A stretch of DNA of 64,000 nt, from contig BEIN01000004.1 of the NCBI GenBank assembly GCA_002898375.1, forward strand, positions 56,467 to 120,466, given 5' to 3'. The notes beneath the pieces were generated by a model. The model was given only the letters and a program-made list of their open reading frames with translations. It had not been told where the DNA came from and searched no databases. Positions 63,656-64,000 of the stretch are shown here, in pieces. The position numbers and the translations under genes were made by a program. This DNA comes from a bacterium HR37. GTDB lineage: Bacteria; Desulfobacterota_D; UBA1144; Nemesobacterales; CSP1-2. Every line of letters starts with the position of its first letter. The stretch's first letter is position 1.

Positions 63656-64000
63656 TCAAACTCTTTCCCTATATTTATTTGCTTTCCTTCTTTTCTCTAC
63701 CCCAACCTTTTCACAGTATCTTTCAACAGGACATTCACCACACTTTGGAGATATCGGTCTGCATACCTGCTGTCCCAGCGCTACAAGAAGACTGTTATAC
63801 TCTATCCAGTGTTTTTTAGGAAGCTTCTTCATTAGGGCAAACTCAGTTTCTAGGGGGTTTTTTGTCCGTACATAACCCAGTCTGTTTGATATACGGTGTA
63901 CGTGCGTATCTACGCAGATTGCGTGCTTCCTGTATCCCATGCTTAGAACAAGGTTTGCGGTTTTCCTACCCACTCCCTTTAGCTTGAGAAGCTCTTCCAT
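63656..64000 (-). CDS. nth: Endonuclease III (C-terminal part, gene continues beyond window)
   Basis: A base-excision-repair DNA glycosylase/AP lyase. Visible are the helix-hairpin-helix with catalytic Lys ([16 protein letters not shown]), the catalytic Asp in [12 protein letters not shown], and the 4Fe-4S ligands C-x6-C-x2-C-x5-C near the end ([17 protein letters not shown]). Only about 114 of the usual ~210 residues are in the window; the ATG at the very edge is internal, not the start. The downstream nuoJ begins 75 nt after the stop. Confidence 0.95.
   Translation of the reverse strand: MEELLKLKGVGRKTANLVLSMGYRKHAICVDTHVHRISNRLGYVRTKNPLETEFALMKKLPKKHWIEYNSLLVALGQQVCRPISPKCGECPVERYCEKVGVEKRRKANKYRERV

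Overview
The window looks like chromosome from a Gram-negative, respiring, prototrophic bacterium. Supporting evidence is an outer-membrane-barrel candidate, MltG, complex I subunits, two sigma-54-type promoters, HslVU, a chlorite-dismutase-family haem protein, an F420-type (LLM) oxidoreductase, an MJ0042 zinc-ribbon/DUF3426 protein, and arginine, tryptophan, proline and guanine nucleotide synthesis. The gene mix is reminiscent of deltaproteobacterial (Desulfobacterota-like) or other deep-branching lineages, but I cannot name the organism from sequence alone. Most of the window is compact core genome: gene ends commonly touch, and promoters resemble TTGACA/TATAAT.

Left edge (1-3936) is the accessory part. 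It holds the C-terminal piece of a DUF1998-type helicase, a decayed nuclease-associated domain with an in-frame stop, a strong inverted repeat followed by T6, an unrecognised membrane protein, a small ORF, and a truncated tyrosine recombinase ending 6 nt from the 3' end of a tRNA-Gly(GCC) gene. This is the classic end of a tRNA-integrated island, here in decay.

4042-13223 carries proB, mltG, a MoxR-VWA fusion, a zinc-ribbon/DUF3426 membrane protein, a small unknown protein and guaB-guaA. 13228-16866 is a leftward operon: Zn-ribbon protein, NDP-sugar epimerase, O-methyltransferase, two small proteins, and a secreted FlgT/LPP20-like protein apparently frameshifted in a 9-base homopolymer. Divergent from it, a near-consensus sigma-54 promoter drives a sigma-70-family factor, suggesting a sigma cascade. 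18280-28457 continues with the LLM oxidoreductase, an M29 aminopeptidase, a membrane VWA protein, coaX, a stand-alone LigD-type phosphoesterase, a histidine kinase/receiver pair and a nucleotidyltransferase fused to a degenerate phosphomannomutase. 28528-34901 has an envelope protein pair, a MerR-like regulator facing an ACP/acyl-AMP ligase pair, argC and a DHH phosphoesterase; 34898-37688 is trpF-trpB-trpA.

37751-45548 is a cell-surface glycan locus (flippase, GT-C-like protein, GT2, alpha/alpha-toroid protein, UPF0104 flippase-like protein, GT4). 45604-50392 holds a small winged-helix-like protein, a five-LysM NlpC/P60 hydrolase and xerC-hslV-hslU. A chlorite-dismutase-family gene is divergent from argB-argD-argF; then come uvrC, a small secreted protein, an unknown protein, a second sigma factor paralogous to the first, and glnB-glnA behind a sigma-54 promoter. 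The right edge carries a detached nuoJKL cluster directly downstream of a partial nth.

The strongest candidates for something new are the sigma-54 to sigma-70-family wiring, the homopolymer frameshift in the secreted protein, the MoxR-VWA fusion, the unrecognised toroid protein of the glycan locus and the orphan membrane protein in the island. No complete novel defence system is visible; the helicase that might belong to one is cut by the window edge.
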